From Micrococcaceae bacterium RIT 802 (GTDB lineage Bacteria; Actinomycetota; Actinomycetes; Actinomycetales; Micrococcaceae), in the NCBI GenBank assembly GCA_016892645.1, contig JAFEMX010000002.1, forward strand, positions 124,001 to 188,000: 64,000 nucleotides of DNA, given 5' to 3'. Both the position numbers and the translations under genes were made by a program. Below are positions 44,521 to 52,818 of this stretch, piece after piece. Within the stretch, counting starts at the first letter, position 1, and every line of letters starts with the position of its first letter. The notes under the pieces are model-generated. The model was not told the origin of the DNA. It did not search any database and saw only the letters and a list, made by a program, of their open reading frames with translations.

Positions 44521-44593
44521 GGGGGTATGGCGCAGTTGGTAGCGCGTCTGCATGGCATGCAGAAGGTCAGGGGTTCGAATCCCCTTACCTCCA
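44521..44593 (+). tRNA. tRNA-Ala (anticodon GGC)
   Basis: A 73-base cloverleaf with acceptor arms GGGGGTA and TACCTCC, D stem GCGC/GCGC, anticodon stem TCTGC/GCAGA and T stem AGGGG/CCCCT. Loop ATGGCAT gives anticodon GGC for GCC codons. CCA is encoded at 44594-44596. TAGATT at 44467-44472 is a likely -10. Confidence 0.96.
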
Positions 44594-44598
44594 CCACG

Positions 44599-44640
44599 GG
44601 AAAGGGCTTTCCGGTTCGGAAGAACCGGGAGGCCCTTTCC
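44599..44640 (+). terminator. Long hairpin after tRNA-Ala(GGC)
   Basis: GGAAAGGGC...CCGGTTC pairs with GAACCGG...GCCCTTTCC around a four-base loop, with a short internal mismatch. It starts five bases after the tRNA 3' end. No U-tract follows. Confidence 0.7.
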
Positions 44641-44692
44641 GCTGTCCGCCAGCGGTTTCACGCTGGACACCGCCCTGGGGGAGGATTGGCCC

Positions 44693-45610
44693 ATGAGGAT
44701 TCTGGTGGTGGGGGCCGGCGCGACCGGCGGGGCATTCGGCGCACGGTTGCAGGAAGCCGGCCGCGACGTCACGTTCCTGGTCCGCGAACGCCGAGCCGGG
44801 AAGCTGCGCCGTGACGGGCTGCGGTTCATCTCCCCGGATGGTGACCGCACGTTGCCGGTGCGGGCAGTCACCACCAACGAGGCCCCGGAACCATTCGACC
44901 TGGTCATCATCGCCGTCAAGGCCACCGGTCTCGATGCCGCCCTGCGCGACGTGGCCCCGTTCATCGGCGCCGGGACCACCGTCCTGCCATTCCTCAACGG
45001 CATGCGCCACATCGACCTGATCCGGGATCTGCCCCGGGGCATCCCGCTGGGTGGTCTGGTGCAGATCGTCGCCACCCTCGACGACGATGCCTCCGTCGTG
45101 CAGATGACCGCCATGGCCACGATGACCATCGGCACGTTCGACGGCGCCCCCGTCCCCGACGCACTCGTGGACCTGCTCCGCGTACCGGGCATCGACCTCA
45201 CCGAGAGCGGTGACGTGCTGCAGGCGCTGTGGGACAAATGGGTTTTCATCGCGGCCGCAGGGATCGTCACCTGCCTGTTCCGCAACGCGGTCGGCAACAT
45301 CATCGAGGCCGGAGGCCGGGACCACATCGAGGCGGCCATCGCCGAGACCGAATCGGTGGCCCGGGCCTCCGGCTTCCCCACCACCGGCGCCGGCCACGCG
45401 CAGTCCGTGCACCTGCTCGCGGAGCCCGGATCGGCGTTCACGTCATCGCTCTACCGAGACGTCACCGCCGGGAACGCGACCGAAACCGAGCACATCCTGG
45501 GGGACCTGCAGGACCGCGCCCGCGCCCTCGGAGTGGACACGCCGTTGCTGGACCTGACGCTCGTACAGCTCCGCGCCGGGGAACTGGCGGGCCGCGACGC
45601 CCGGGCCTGA
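44693..45610 (+). CDS. Ketopantoate reductase family (PanE/ApbA) protein
   Basis: This is a 305-residue NADPH-dependent reductase. The N-terminal RILVVGAGATGGAFGARLQEAG is the nucleotide motif. VIIAVKATGLDAAL carries the conserved Lys, LPFLNGMRHID the conserved Asn, and WDKWVFIAAAGIVTCLFRN (~residue 180) the catalytic Lys. It would reduce 2-dehydropantoate to pantoate for CoA synthesis, but the superfamily is broad. ATG 44693 has GGGGGAGG upstream. Its last 168 bases overlap the convergent SGNH hydrolase frame. Confidence 0.9.
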   Translation: MRILVVGAGATGGAFGARLQEAGRDVTFLVRERRAGKLRRDGLRFISPDGDRTLPVRAVTTNEAPEPFDLVIIAVKATGLDAALRDVAPFIGAGTTVLPFLNGMRHIDLIRDLPRGIPLGGLVQIVATLDDDASVVQMTAMATMTIGTFDGAPVPDALVDLLRVPGIDLTESGDVLQALWDKWVFIAAAGIVTCLFRNAVGNIIEAGGRDHIEAAIAETESVARASGFPTTGAGHAQSVHLLAEPGSAFTSSLYRDVTAGNATETEHILGDLQDRARALGVDTPLLDLTLVQLRAGELAGRDARA

Positions 45611-46384
45611 GGCGCGTGACCCACTGCCTGCGGCACCTGGTCCCTCTCCGGGGGGTGCCGAGCGCAGGCCCGCCAGGACGCGGTCGGCGATCGCCCGGTG
45701 GCCGCCGGGGCCGACGTGGATGCGGTCGGGTTGGACCATGGCCGGGACGACGACGGGCGGGTCGAGCAGCGAGATGTGTGTTCCGCCGACCTGGTGGACC
45801 GCGGTGGCGACGGCACGGTCCATGCGCCGTGCCAGCGGATCGTTGCCGGTCGGCCAGCTGGGGCCCACCCCGATGACCCGTGCCGACGGGAACAGCGTCG
45901 CGGCCCGGCGGTAGGTCCGGGTGATGGCCCGTTCCCCGGCCGCCGGATCCAACGTGTAGCCTGACGCATCATTCTGGCCGCCCGCGATGACCACGACGTC
46001 GGGATCCAGCCCCTGGGCGGCAACGATCTGCAGCTGGTCCGCATAGCGCGGGCAGTGGGGTTGGCGGCAGGCGAAGTGGGGCGGGACCTGCAGGTACCCC
46101 GTCCCGCCCAGCGCCCGGTTCTGCTCCACCCATCCCAGGTCGGCGGACACCAACGAGGTCCAGCGCTGTTCGTTGCTCGCGACGCCGACACCGAAGGAGT
46201 AGGAGTCGCCGATGAACAACGCGGTCGATCCCGGCGGCAATGCCTCGGCGGCCGACCCCGGTTCGGGCCGCGGGGTGGGGGAGGCCCGCTCGCGGGGGAC
46301 CAGGGCCAGCACCACGACCAGGACCACGATGCCCAGGACGGCTGCGCCGGCCACGAGCCATCGCCGTCGTGCAGTGGTCTTCAT
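45443..46384 (-). CDS. Membrane-anchored or secreted SGNH/GDSL hydrolase
   Basis: This is a 313-residue protein. An N-terminal basic stretch and hydrophobic helix (RRRWLVAGAAVLGIVVLVVVLALV, shown as one segment over residues ~6-30) anchor or export it. The hydrolase domain follows: block I LFIGDSYSFGVG with nucleophile Ser (~60), GGQNDA as block III, and DRIHVGPGGH giving the Asp/His pair (~235). Family proteins usually end shortly after this His. Here the frame runs ~70 further residues (Gly/Ser/Gln-rich), antisense to the PanE-like gene, with no stop. ATG 46384 has GGAAGG nine bases upstream. It may hydrolyse acyl groups on the cell surface. Confidence 0.83.
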   Translation of the reverse strand: MKTTARRRWLVAGAAVLGIVVLVVVLALVPRERASPTPRPEPGSAAEALPPGSTALFIGDSYSFGVGVASNEQRWTSLVSADLGWVEQNRALGGTGYLQVPPHFACRQPHCPRYADQLQIVAAQGLDPDVVVIAGGQNDASGYTLDPAAGERAITRTYRRAATLFPSARVIGVGPSWPTGNDPLARRMDRAVATAVHQVGGTHISLLDPPVVVPAMVQPDRIHVGPGGHRAIADRVLAGLRSAPPGEGPGAAGSGSRASGPGVAARQFPGAELYERQVQQRRVHSEGAGAVLQVPQDVLGFGRVPGGDVSVER

Positions 46385-46487
46385 GGAGGGGTGCCTTCCG
46401 GGGGTCGTGTTGTCGGCGACACTACCGGCCGGGGCCGACGCCTCGGTAGCCATCGGGGGGCCACCGCGTGAACACGGGTCCCGGGTG

Positions 46488-46516
46488 TTGTGCGGGACGG
46501 GGCCTGCGGCTATCGT
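46488..46516 (+). promoter_or_regulatory. Putative promoter of the peptidase E gene
   Basis: TTGTGC (46488-46493), 17 bases, TATCGT (46511-46516). The predicted start is about 45 bases before ATG 46567. Confidence 0.5.
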
Positions 46517-46566
46517 GCCGGACAGGCAGCGCAGCGGCCAGACGCGACCCGGAAGGACGACCGGCC

Positions 46567-47253
46567 ATGAAATTCCTCCTCACCTCCGCGGGCATCACCA
46601 ACGAGAGCATCGCCGACGCGTTGGCCGGGTTGCTGGGCAAACCCCTCGGGGAATGCCGGGCGCTGGTCATCCCCACGGCCATCTATTCCTTCCCCGACGG
46701 CGCCGAGAAGGCGTGGCAGGCGATCTCCGGCACGGCGGAGAACCCCCTGTGCGGGTTGGGCTGGAAGTCCGTGGGAGTGCTGGAACTGACCGCCCTGCCG
46801 ACCATTCGGGAGGACACCTGGATGCCCGCGGTCCGGGACGCCGACGCGTTGCTCGTCTGGGGAGGCGACGTGCTCTACCTGTGCCATTGGATGCGGCGGT
46901 CCGGGCTGGCGGACCTGCTGCCCTCCCTGGAGCGGACGGTCTACGTGGGGATGAGCGCCGGGAGCATCGCGGTGACGCCGCACAACTGCGATGCGGAGTT
47001 CGACCGGCAGTTCGTGCCGGAGGGCGACGGCCGGGAAGGGGAAGCCGAACACGGCCTCGGCCTGGTGGATTTCACACTGTATCCGCACCTCGGGAATCCC
47101 GACATGCCGGACACCACCGAGGAGAACATCGGGCGATGGGCGGCGGGCATCCCGGTCCCGACCTACGCCATCGACGACCAGACGGCCATCCGCGTGGACG
47201 GAGGGCGAGTCGACGTGGTGTCCGAGGGTGCGTGGAGGCTGTTCACTCCTTGA
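46567..47253 (+). CDS. pepE: Peptidase E (family S51) -like protein
   Basis: This is a 228-residue class I glutamine-amidotransferase-like fold protein. The start MKFLLTSAGITNESIADAL matches S51 peptidases. The nucleophile Ser is in YVGMSAGSIAV (~residue 135). LVDFTLYPHLGNPDMPD supplies the His region. It would remove N-terminal Asp from dipeptides or act as a related peptidase such as cyanophycinase. The length is right for PepE. GGAAGG precedes the ATG. Confidence 0.88.
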   Translation: MKFLLTSAGITNESIADALAGLLGKPLGECRALVIPTAIYSFPDGAEKAWQAISGTAENPLCGLGWKSVGVLELTALPTIREDTWMPAVRDADALLVWGGDVLYLCHWMRRSGLADLLPSLERTVYVGMSAGSIAVTPHNCDAEFDRQFVPEGDGREGEAEHGLGLVDFTLYPHLGNPDMPDTTEENIGRWAAGIPVPTYAIDDQTAIRVDGGRVDVVSEGAWRLFTP

Positions 47254-47317
47254 TGTGCCGGTGGCCATCCGGCTAACGTTCAGGGGGGGGTATCCACCAG
47301 TCCTTGAAAGGTCCACG

Positions 47318-49204
47318 ATGGCCAAGAAACCGAAGAAGAAGCCCTCGCGATCCGGTGGGCGTGGAAACCCCGCCCAGAACGCGGCCGTGCCCTTGAACGT
47401 TTTCCGGGCCCGACGGGCCATGGGGCCGATGGAGGCGGCGTTCGCGCAGTGGTACTCCGGGGGGAACGCTCCGGCGGACGAGGCTGCGCTGTATCTCGAC
47501 GTGGCGACGGATGTGGCGGCCAGCTACCTGGAGGTCGCCGGCGGTGGCGAGGTGACGGCCTTCGAGCCCGAGCCGTTGGCGGAGCTCATGGACACCCTGG
47601 AGGCTGCCGATCCCGAAGCCATGCGCAAGGCCATGTCGGCGTTCCATCTCTACCTCGACTTCCTGATGGAGACCGGCGGCTGGACGGGCACGGCGGAGGA
47701 TCTGCACGCCTGCCATGAGCTGTTGGTCGATGAGGAGGTGGAGGGGGACGACGATGGTCCCGTCATCGTCGTGCCCGACATCCCCGCAAAAGAGGAAGCC
47801 GACTACCTCGCCACGGTCCCGCTCGTGCAGCGCACCGCCGCATTGCTGAAATGGATCGGTAACGGAAAGCCGGTCACCGGGACGGGGGCTATGCGCCTGA
47901 AGGACATCGAAGCGGCCGCGGCCCGCATCGGGGTAGCTGCGCGGGGACGTGGGGCGGAGGCCACGGGTGAGGCCGATGCGGTGCTGGGAAGTATCGGCAA
48001 CGGGGCAGCCGCGACACCGAGGGAATTCGTCTCGATGCATGACGTGCCGCTGTTGGGCGTCCTCTGGCGAAGCATGGGGGTTGCCGGAATGATCGACGTT
48101 ACGCCGACTCGCGCCCTGCCCGCGCTGGGGGCCACGCTACCCAGTGAAGACCCGGCAGTCCTGGCGGCGTGGCGGAACTTCATCGCCGCATTCCTCTGGG
48201 AAGCGTTCTTCGACTCGCTGGCCACGCAAATGTGGGAGGCCATGTATATGGTGCAGGCATCCGTGTTGGCCGCCACCACCAACGACGAACCTGTCCCCAT
48301 TGCCCAGGTGAGGGCGATGATCGATGAAGTCATCGCCGCAAATGTCGAATATGAAGACCTGGACGCCAGCAACTCGCCCCAGTTCGCCGCGATGGCGTTC
48401 GATGATTATGAACAGTTGGCCGAAATGGGGCTCATTGAATTGGATGCAGAGGTACGGGTCCCTCGGCCCCTGGCCCGCTCTATGGCCCAGGCGCTACAGG
48501 ATGGTTTCGACTTCGACATCCACTACCCGTCTGCCAGCGGGCGGGGCCCGATGCCGGGTCGGGAGTCGACCCCGTCACGGCGTTCAGCAGGTCGGACCCC
48601 ACAGGGATCGACCGCACCCGTCTACCAGTTGAAGATCCAGCTCAAGGGCAGCAGACCGCCGATCTGGCGCCGCGTCGAGGTGGCGTCGAACCTGCGGCTC
48701 GACCTGCTGCACGAGGTCATCCAGGGGTCGTTCGAGTGGGACGATTCCCACCTGCACGCGTTCAGGACCGGCGGTTTCCCGGGCCGGTCCTACGCGCGAG
48801 CCGACGAGGACTTCGTCCTCGAGGACACCCTGGACGAATCGATGGTCACCCTGGCGGAACTCGTGACGGCGGAGGACCAGAAGCTCGACTACGTGTACGA
48901 CTTCGGCGACGGGTGGGACCACGCCATCACGCTTGAGAAGATCCTTCCGGCCGACCCCGCGGGTTCCGGCCGGATGCCACGGTGTACCGGGGGCCGGCGT
49001 GCGGCGCCGATGGAGGACAGCGGCGGCCTCGGCGGCTGGGCGTGGAAGGTGGAGGCGGCCAACGACCCCACCCACCCCGACCACCGGGAAATCCGCGAGC
49101 GGCTCGGGCACCTCGGGCTGGAGGACGACGCGCAGATCGACCCGGCCGCTTTCGACGTCGAGCAGGTCAACGAGACGCTGCGCGACCAGCTGGCCGGCTG
49201 GTAG
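47318..49204 (+). CDS. pRiA4b ORF-3-like domain protein with long N-terminal region
   Basis: This is a 628-residue protein. The C-terminal ~180 residues are a plasmid pRiA4b ORF-3-like domain: YQLKIQLKGSRPPIWRRVEV, LLHEVIQGSFEWDDSHLHAF, YVYDFGDGWDHAITLEK and CTGGRRAAPMEDSGG. These show the conserved W-R, D-S-H-L-H-F and Y-D-F-G-D-x-W-x-H motifs. The first ~430 residues (basic Lys-rich start, then Ala/Glu-rich helices) match nothing I recognise. The domain occurs on plasmids, in transposon passenger genes and on chromosomes, with unknown activity. Here no transposase is near. ATG 47318 is followed by a poly-Lys start. Confidence 0.85.
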   Translation: MAKKPKKKPSRSGGRGNPAQNAAVPLNVFRARRAMGPMEAAFAQWYSGGNAPADEAALYLDVATDVAASYLEVAGGGEVTAFEPEPLAELMDTLEAADPEAMRKAMSAFHLYLDFLMETGGWTGTAEDLHACHELLVDEEVEGDDDGPVIVVPDIPAKEEADYLATVPLVQRTAALLKWIGNGKPVTGTGAMRLKDIEAAAARIGVAARGRGAEATGEADAVLGSIGNGAAATPREFVSMHDVPLLGVLWRSMGVAGMIDVTPTRALPALGATLPSEDPAVLAAWRNFIAAFLWEAFFDSLATQMWEAMYMVQASVLAATTNDEPVPIAQVRAMIDEVIAANVEYEDLDASNSPQFAAMAFDDYEQLAEMGLIELDAEVRVPRPLARSMAQALQDGFDFDIHYPSASGRGPMPGRESTPSRRSAGRTPQGSTAPVYQLKIQLKGSRPPIWRRVEVASNLRLDLLHEVIQGSFEWDDSHLHAFRTGGFPGRSYARADEDFVLEDTLDESMVTLAELVTAEDQKLDYVYDFGDGWDHAITLEKILPADPAGSGRMPRCTGGRRAAPMEDSGGLGGWAWKVEAANDPTHPDHREIRERLGHLGLEDDAQIDPAAFDVEQVNETLRDQLAGW

Positions 49205-49215
49205 GACGGGTGCGT

Positions 49216-49842
49216 TCAGGTCCCGTCCGCCAGTCGTGTCGGCTGCAGCAGCAGCGACTGCCGGCGCTGGTGCACCGTCAGGTAGCGCAGGCCCCCGGGG
49301 CCGGCGGTGAAGGCGCGGCGGGAGCGGCGCGGCAACCAGACCAGTGCGCCGGGCAGCAGGTCGACGTCGCCCCGCTCCGTGGCCAGCGTCCCGGATCCGC
49401 CGAGGACGTGGATCATCACGTCGAGCTCCGGCCCGGCAAACGGGTCGATGGTTCCGCCGGGGCCCAGCGCGATGATGTTCGAGTCCAGGTCGCGCTCGCG
49501 CACCGGCACGTTCCAGACGGCACCGGACGCCTCGGGGTCACCCGTCGCTGCCGCCACATCGTTGGTGTTGAGCAGCAGGCGGGGTAGCGGCGTGCTGGCG
49601 AGCTTGGTGATCCGGATCCGCCATGCGCCCTCCGCACTGTCCAGGTAGTCCCATCCGTGGCTGCCGGGATGATCGGCCGCGAACTCGTCCCGCAGGTGCT
49701 GCGGGTCGTGGTCGTTGACCAGGACGAACGAGCCGCCGACCGGCAGCTTCCCGTAGGCGGCGAAGATCGCCGGGTGCCGCTCGGGCTTGGGCAGCTCCCG
49801 GGCGTCGAGTTCCGGAACGGCGGTGGGGTCGGTGGCTGGCAT
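49216..49842 (-). CDS. DUF2249-cupin two-domain protein
   Basis: This is a 208-residue protein. Residues ~10-95 fit DUF2249: LDARELPKPERHPAIFAAYG, LPVGGSFVLVNDHDPQHLRDEF and GWDYLDSAEGAWRIRI. Residues ~120-200 are a cupin barrel (DPFAGPELDVMIHVLGGSG, LLPGALVWLPRRSRRAF). The usual His-rich metal motif is only partly present (H in VMIHVLGG). A role in nitrogen-oxide or redox chemistry is known for some DUF2249 proteins but unproved here. ATG 49842 has GAAGGAG nine bases upstream; ATG 49860, which overlaps the macro-domain stop, is the alternative. It is last of a coupled trio. Confidence 0.83.
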   Translation of the reverse strand: MPATDPTAVPELDARELPKPERHPAIFAAYGKLPVGGSFVLVNDHDPQHLRDEFAADHPGSHGWDYLDSAEGAWRIRITKLASTPLPRLLLNTNDVAAATGDPEASGAVWNVPVRERDLDSNIIALGPGGTIDPFAGPELDVMIHVLGGSGTLATERGDVDLLPGALVWLPRRSRRAFTAGPGGLRYLTVHQRRQSLLLQPTRLADGT

Positions 49843-49856
49843 GGATGGGTGCTCCT

Positions 49857-50366
49857 TCATTCTGTGCGGGCTTCCACGGCTGCGGAAACCCGGTGGTAGT
49901 CGGCGGCCGAGTAGGCGACCAGCAGGACGCGTTCGACGGCGCTGGCGGTCCCGGTGATGGCCTCGACGGCGGCCGCCACCGCATCGTCCGGCGGCCAGCC
50001 GTAGACGCCGGCGCTGATCAGCGGGAACGCGACGGACCGGGCACCCAGCTCGTCGGCGACCTCGAGGCTCCGCCGGTAGCAGGACAGCAGCAGCGAGCGG
50101 TCGCGCTGACCGGCCGCATGGTTCGGCCCCACGGTGTGGATGACCCAGCGTGCGGGCAACCGCCCGGCGGTGGTCCACCCGGCATCGCCGGTGGACAGGC
50201 CGTGGGGGAACCGGGAGATGCAATCGGCCAGCACCTCGGGTCCGCCGGCACGGTGGATGGCCCCGTCGACGCCGCCCCCGCCGCGCATGGCGGTGTTCGC
50301 GGCGTTGACGACGGCGTCGACCTGCTGGGTGGTGATGTCCCCGTGGATGGCCGAAAGGCTGGTCAT
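49857..50366 (-). CDS. Macro domain ADP-ribose-binding protein (YmdB-like)
   Basis: This is a 169-residue single macro domain. Motifs: IHGDITTQQVDAVVNAANTAMRGGGGVDGAIHRAGG (shown across the first loop) with the catalytic Asn and G-G-G-V-D-x-A-I, and GLSTGDAGWTTAGRLPARWVIHTVGP. The phosphate loop is FPLISAGVYGWPPDDAV. It should hydrolyse O-acetyl-ADP-ribose or mono-ADP-ribose from proteins. Both ends overlap or touch neighbours: the upstream flavodoxin-like gene by ATGA, and the cupin gene within 15 bases. Confidence 0.93.
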   Translation of the reverse strand: MTSLSAIHGDITTQQVDAVVNAANTAMRGGGGVDGAIHRAGGPEVLADCISRFPHGLSTGDAGWTTAGRLPARWVIHTVGPNHAAGQRDRSLLLSCYRRSLEVADELGARSVAFPLISAGVYGWPPDDAVAAAVEAITGTASAVERVLLVAYSAADYHRVSAAVEARTE

Positions 50367-50761
50367 GGCAGCTCCTGTCCTTGCACCCAGTCCACCACCT
50401 GGGCGATGGTGGCGGAAGCGACGGCGCCGCCGTCCTCGTGGAACAACGTGATGTAGGGCCGCTCGCCGGGCTTGAACAGGTGTTGGTACGAGGCCGCGGG
50501 CCGGGTTCCACCGATGACGACGACGGCGCTGCTCCGCTCCGGGGCGATGGCCCGGGCCAGGGAGACTCCATGCAGGCGTCCAAAACGCGGTGGCCCGACG
50601 AGCACGAGGGCGTCGTAGAAGACGATGTCGTTCGCCGCTGCGTTGCTGACGTGGATCTGTTCGGCGAGATGGCCGGCGGCGCGCAGCGCGTCCTCCAGCG
50701 CCTGGGCGTAGGCGCTGGTCGGCGCGTGGCGGGCGTAGTAGACGATGGCTACGGTGCGCAT
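50363..50761 (-). CDS. Small flavodoxin-like-fold protein, function unknown
   Basis: This is a 132-residue protein. It begins MRTVAIVYYARHAPTSAYAQALEDAL, a beta strand followed by a Ser/Thr loop and helix as in flavodoxins, though the phosphate loop is atypical. The middle has DIVFYDALVLVGPPRFGRLHG. I do not recognise a defined family. AGGAGG sits just before the ATG. It is first of the coupled trio with the macro-domain and cupin genes. Confidence 0.72.
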   Translation of the reverse strand: MRTVAIVYYARHAPTSAYAQALEDALRAAGHLAEQIHVSNAAANDIVFYDALVLVGPPRFGRLHGVSLARAIAPERSSAVVVIGGTRPAASYQHLFKPGERPYITLFHEDGGAVASATIAQVVDWVQGQELP

Positions 50762-50776
50762 GATCCCTCCTGGGCC

Positions 50777-51295
50777 TCAGAACAACGCTGGTTGGTCCCC
50801 GGCCGGGGGCAGGACGCCCTCGAGCCGGAGGAGGAAGAGCTTGCGGTCGATCCCGCCGCCGTACCCGGTCAGGGATCCGTCGGAACCGATGACGCGGTGG
50901 CACGGGACGATGATCGAGATCGGGTTGCGCCCATTGGCGGAGCCGACCGCCCGCGTCAGATGCGGGTCCCCGAGTTCGGCCGCCAGCTGGCCGTAGCTGC
51001 GCGTGGTCCCGTACGGAATCGCCGCCAGGCGCTCCCAGACCCGGTGCTGGAAATCGGAGCCCGGAGGGTCCAGCGGCACCGAGAACGTCGTGCGGGTTCC
51101 CGCGAAGTAGCCGCGCAGCTCGTCCATGGCCTGGGCGATGAGCTCCGGTATCGCGGTCCCGAATACTTCGTTACCCTCCGGCGGGCCGGGCGGGACGTGG
51201 GCATGGTTTTCCATGTGCACGGCGCTCAGGCCCCGCTCGGTGGCCGTGAGCCGCAGCCGTCCGATCGGCGACTCCAGATGCGCGTACACGACCAT
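50777..51295 (-). CDS. ogt: Methylated-DNA-protein-cysteine methyltransferase
   Basis: This 172-residue suicide DNA-repair protein takes methyl groups from O6-methylguanine. The active-site motif IIVPCHRVIG contains the acceptor Cys (~residue 135). IPYGTTRSYGQLAAELGDPH is the helix-turn-helix part with the Arg finger. GSANGRNPISIIVPC and LTGYGGGIDRKLFLLRLEG flank it. ATG 51295 is used; a GTG one codon earlier is equally well placed. It is followed at 15 bases by the flavodoxin-like gene. Confidence 0.94.
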   Translation of the reverse strand: MVVYAHLESPIGRLRLTATERGLSAVHMENHAHVPPGPPEGNEVFGTAIPELIAQAMDELRGYFAGTRTTFSVPLDPPGSDFQHRVWERLAAIPYGTTRSYGQLAAELGDPHLTRAVGSANGRNPISIIVPCHRVIGSDGSLTGYGGGIDRKLFLLRLEGVLPPAGDQPALF

Positions 51296-51301
51296 CACGG
51301 A

Positions 51302-52705
51302 CTACCTCGTGATGGCCGCGAGCGCGGCGTCCAGCTCGGGGTACTCGAACGCGAACCCGGCCTGGAAGAGCCGCCGCGAGGTGGCATGGCGGCCGGTCAA
51401 CCCGAGCGCGGGATCGCTGCGCAGGGCGGCGGCACCGAGTTTGAGCAGCGGTTCGGGGGTGGGCAGGCCGAAGCGCTTGAGCGGACCGGCGGCCACCGAC
51501 CCGCGCAGCTGGCGCATCAGTTCGGCGTTGCGGACCGGACGCGGGGCGGAGGCGATGACGACGCCCTCGGGCAGCTCGATGCCCGGCTCCAGACCGAGTC
51601 CGGCCCGGACGATGCGCAGCCAGTCCGCCAGGTGGATCCAGCTGAACCATTGGCGCCCCGACCCCACGGGGCCGCCGAGCCCGGCGCGGGCCAGCAACGC
51701 CAGCCGGTCGAAGGCCGGGGACTCCTGCTCCAGCACGACGGCGGTGCGCAGGATGGTCGCGTGTGCCGCGTTGGCGCCGTTGAGGGCCTCCTCCCACGGG
51801 CGGGCGACTCCGGTCATCTGCGGCAGCGCGGACCTGCCCTCGGGCACGGGGGAATCCTCGGTCAGCTTCGCCTCGCCGGCGTCCGCGTAGATGGCCGTGG
51901 TGCTGGCCTGCATCCAGCGGGCCAGGGGCGTGGCCAGCCTGCGGCTGGCCTGGACGAGCGTGCGGGTCGCATCCACCCGGGAATCGCGCAGCTCGGCGAT
52001 CGCCTCGGCCGTCGGGCGGACATCGACCAGGCGGCCGGCGAGGTTGACCAGCGAGACGTCCCCGGCGTCGTTCTCCAGCTCGGCGGCCCAGGCGCCCTGG
52101 CTGCGGCCGTCCCAGGCGGCCTGCCGGAACGGGGAATCGGGGCGCGGGGTGCGGGTCAGGATGACGGGGTCCAGGCCGCGGCAGAACAGGTCGGCGGCCA
52201 GCCGGGTGCCGAGGAAGCCGTTGCCCCCGGCGATGACCACGCGCCGTGCCGGGTCGCTGACGCCGCCGGCGAGGCGGAACAGGCGGGCGCAGTTCTCGGC
52301 GAAATGGGCCGCCAGGGGTTTGGCGGCGGTCTCGGTGAACAGGGCCGAACCATAGCCCTCGATGGCGACGCTCTGGGTCAGGAGGGTGCCGCCGTCGTGC
52401 CCGGTGACCTCCCAGTGGACGAGCAGCCCGCCACCGGGCTGTGGCTGGCGCCAGGCGAAGGAACGGCCGGCCTGGTTGCGGGTCACCACGGCGTCGGGGG
52501 CAGTACGCGCATGGACCGCGCCGAGGAGCGGCGGGTTGGGGGTGAAGGCGAGGCGGGTGCCGGGGACCGACGCGCCGTCGTGCTCGGGGAGCAGCGAACG
52601 CACCGCGCGGTTCCACTCCGGCAGCCGGGCCGGGTCGGAGATGATGCTCCAGACGTCGTCGGGTGCCAGCGCGAGGACGTGCTGTTGGGTGCGGTTCCAG
52701 GCCAT
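51302..52705 (-). CDS. TIGR01777-type NAD-binding protein fused to an SRPBCC domain
   Basis: This is a 467-residue protein. Residues 1-~150 are an SRPBCC/START-like lipid-binding domain (LALAPDDVWSIISDPARLPEWNRAV). Residues ~155-467 are the TIGR01777 epimerase-like fold (YfcH type) with VVIAGGNGFLGTRLAADLF, LVNLAGRLVD and WFSWIHLADWLRIV, plus the C-terminal DUF1731 end (NAELMRQLRGSVAAG). Members are linked to cell division (SulA-like) in older annotation, but the reaction is unknown. The ogt gene follows at six bases. Confidence 0.92.
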   Translation of the reverse strand: MAWNRTQQHVLALAPDDVWSIISDPARLPEWNRAVRSLLPEHDGASVPGTRLAFTPNPPLLGAVHARTAPDAVVTRNQAGRSFAWRQPQPGGGLLVHWEVTGHDGGTLLTQSVAIEGYGSALFTETAAKPLAAHFAENCARLFRLAGGVSDPARRVVIAGGNGFLGTRLAADLFCRGLDPVILTRTPRPDSPFRQAAWDGRSQGAWAAELENDAGDVSLVNLAGRLVDVRPTAEAIAELRDSRVDATRTLVQASRRLATPLARWMQASTTAIYADAGEAKLTEDSPVPEGRSALPQMTGVARPWEEALNGANAAHATILRTAVVLEQESPAFDRLALLARAGLGGPVGSGRQWFSWIHLADWLRIVRAGLGLEPGIELPEGVVIASAPRPVRNAELMRQLRGSVAAGPLKRFGLPTPEPLLKLGAAALRSDPALGLTGRHATSRRLFQAGFAFEYPELDAALAAITR

Positions 52706-52757
52706 GGTTTCAGCTTAGCCGCGAACCGTCGGTCGAGCGGGGCCCCGGGGCCGGACG

Positions 52758-52799
52758 CGGAAGAGGTGGCCACCCCAGCAGGGATGGCCACCTCTTCCG
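52758..52799 (-). terminator. Perfect 15-pair hairpin after the YmgE-type gene
   Basis: CGGAAGAGGTGGCCA (52758-52772) and TGGCCACCTCTTCCG (52785-52799) are exact complements around 12 bases. It begins 20 bases past the stop of the minus-strand gene at 52819. No U-tract is present. Confidence 0.8.
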
Positions 52800-52818
52800 G
52801 TGGTGTGCCGTGTGGCTG

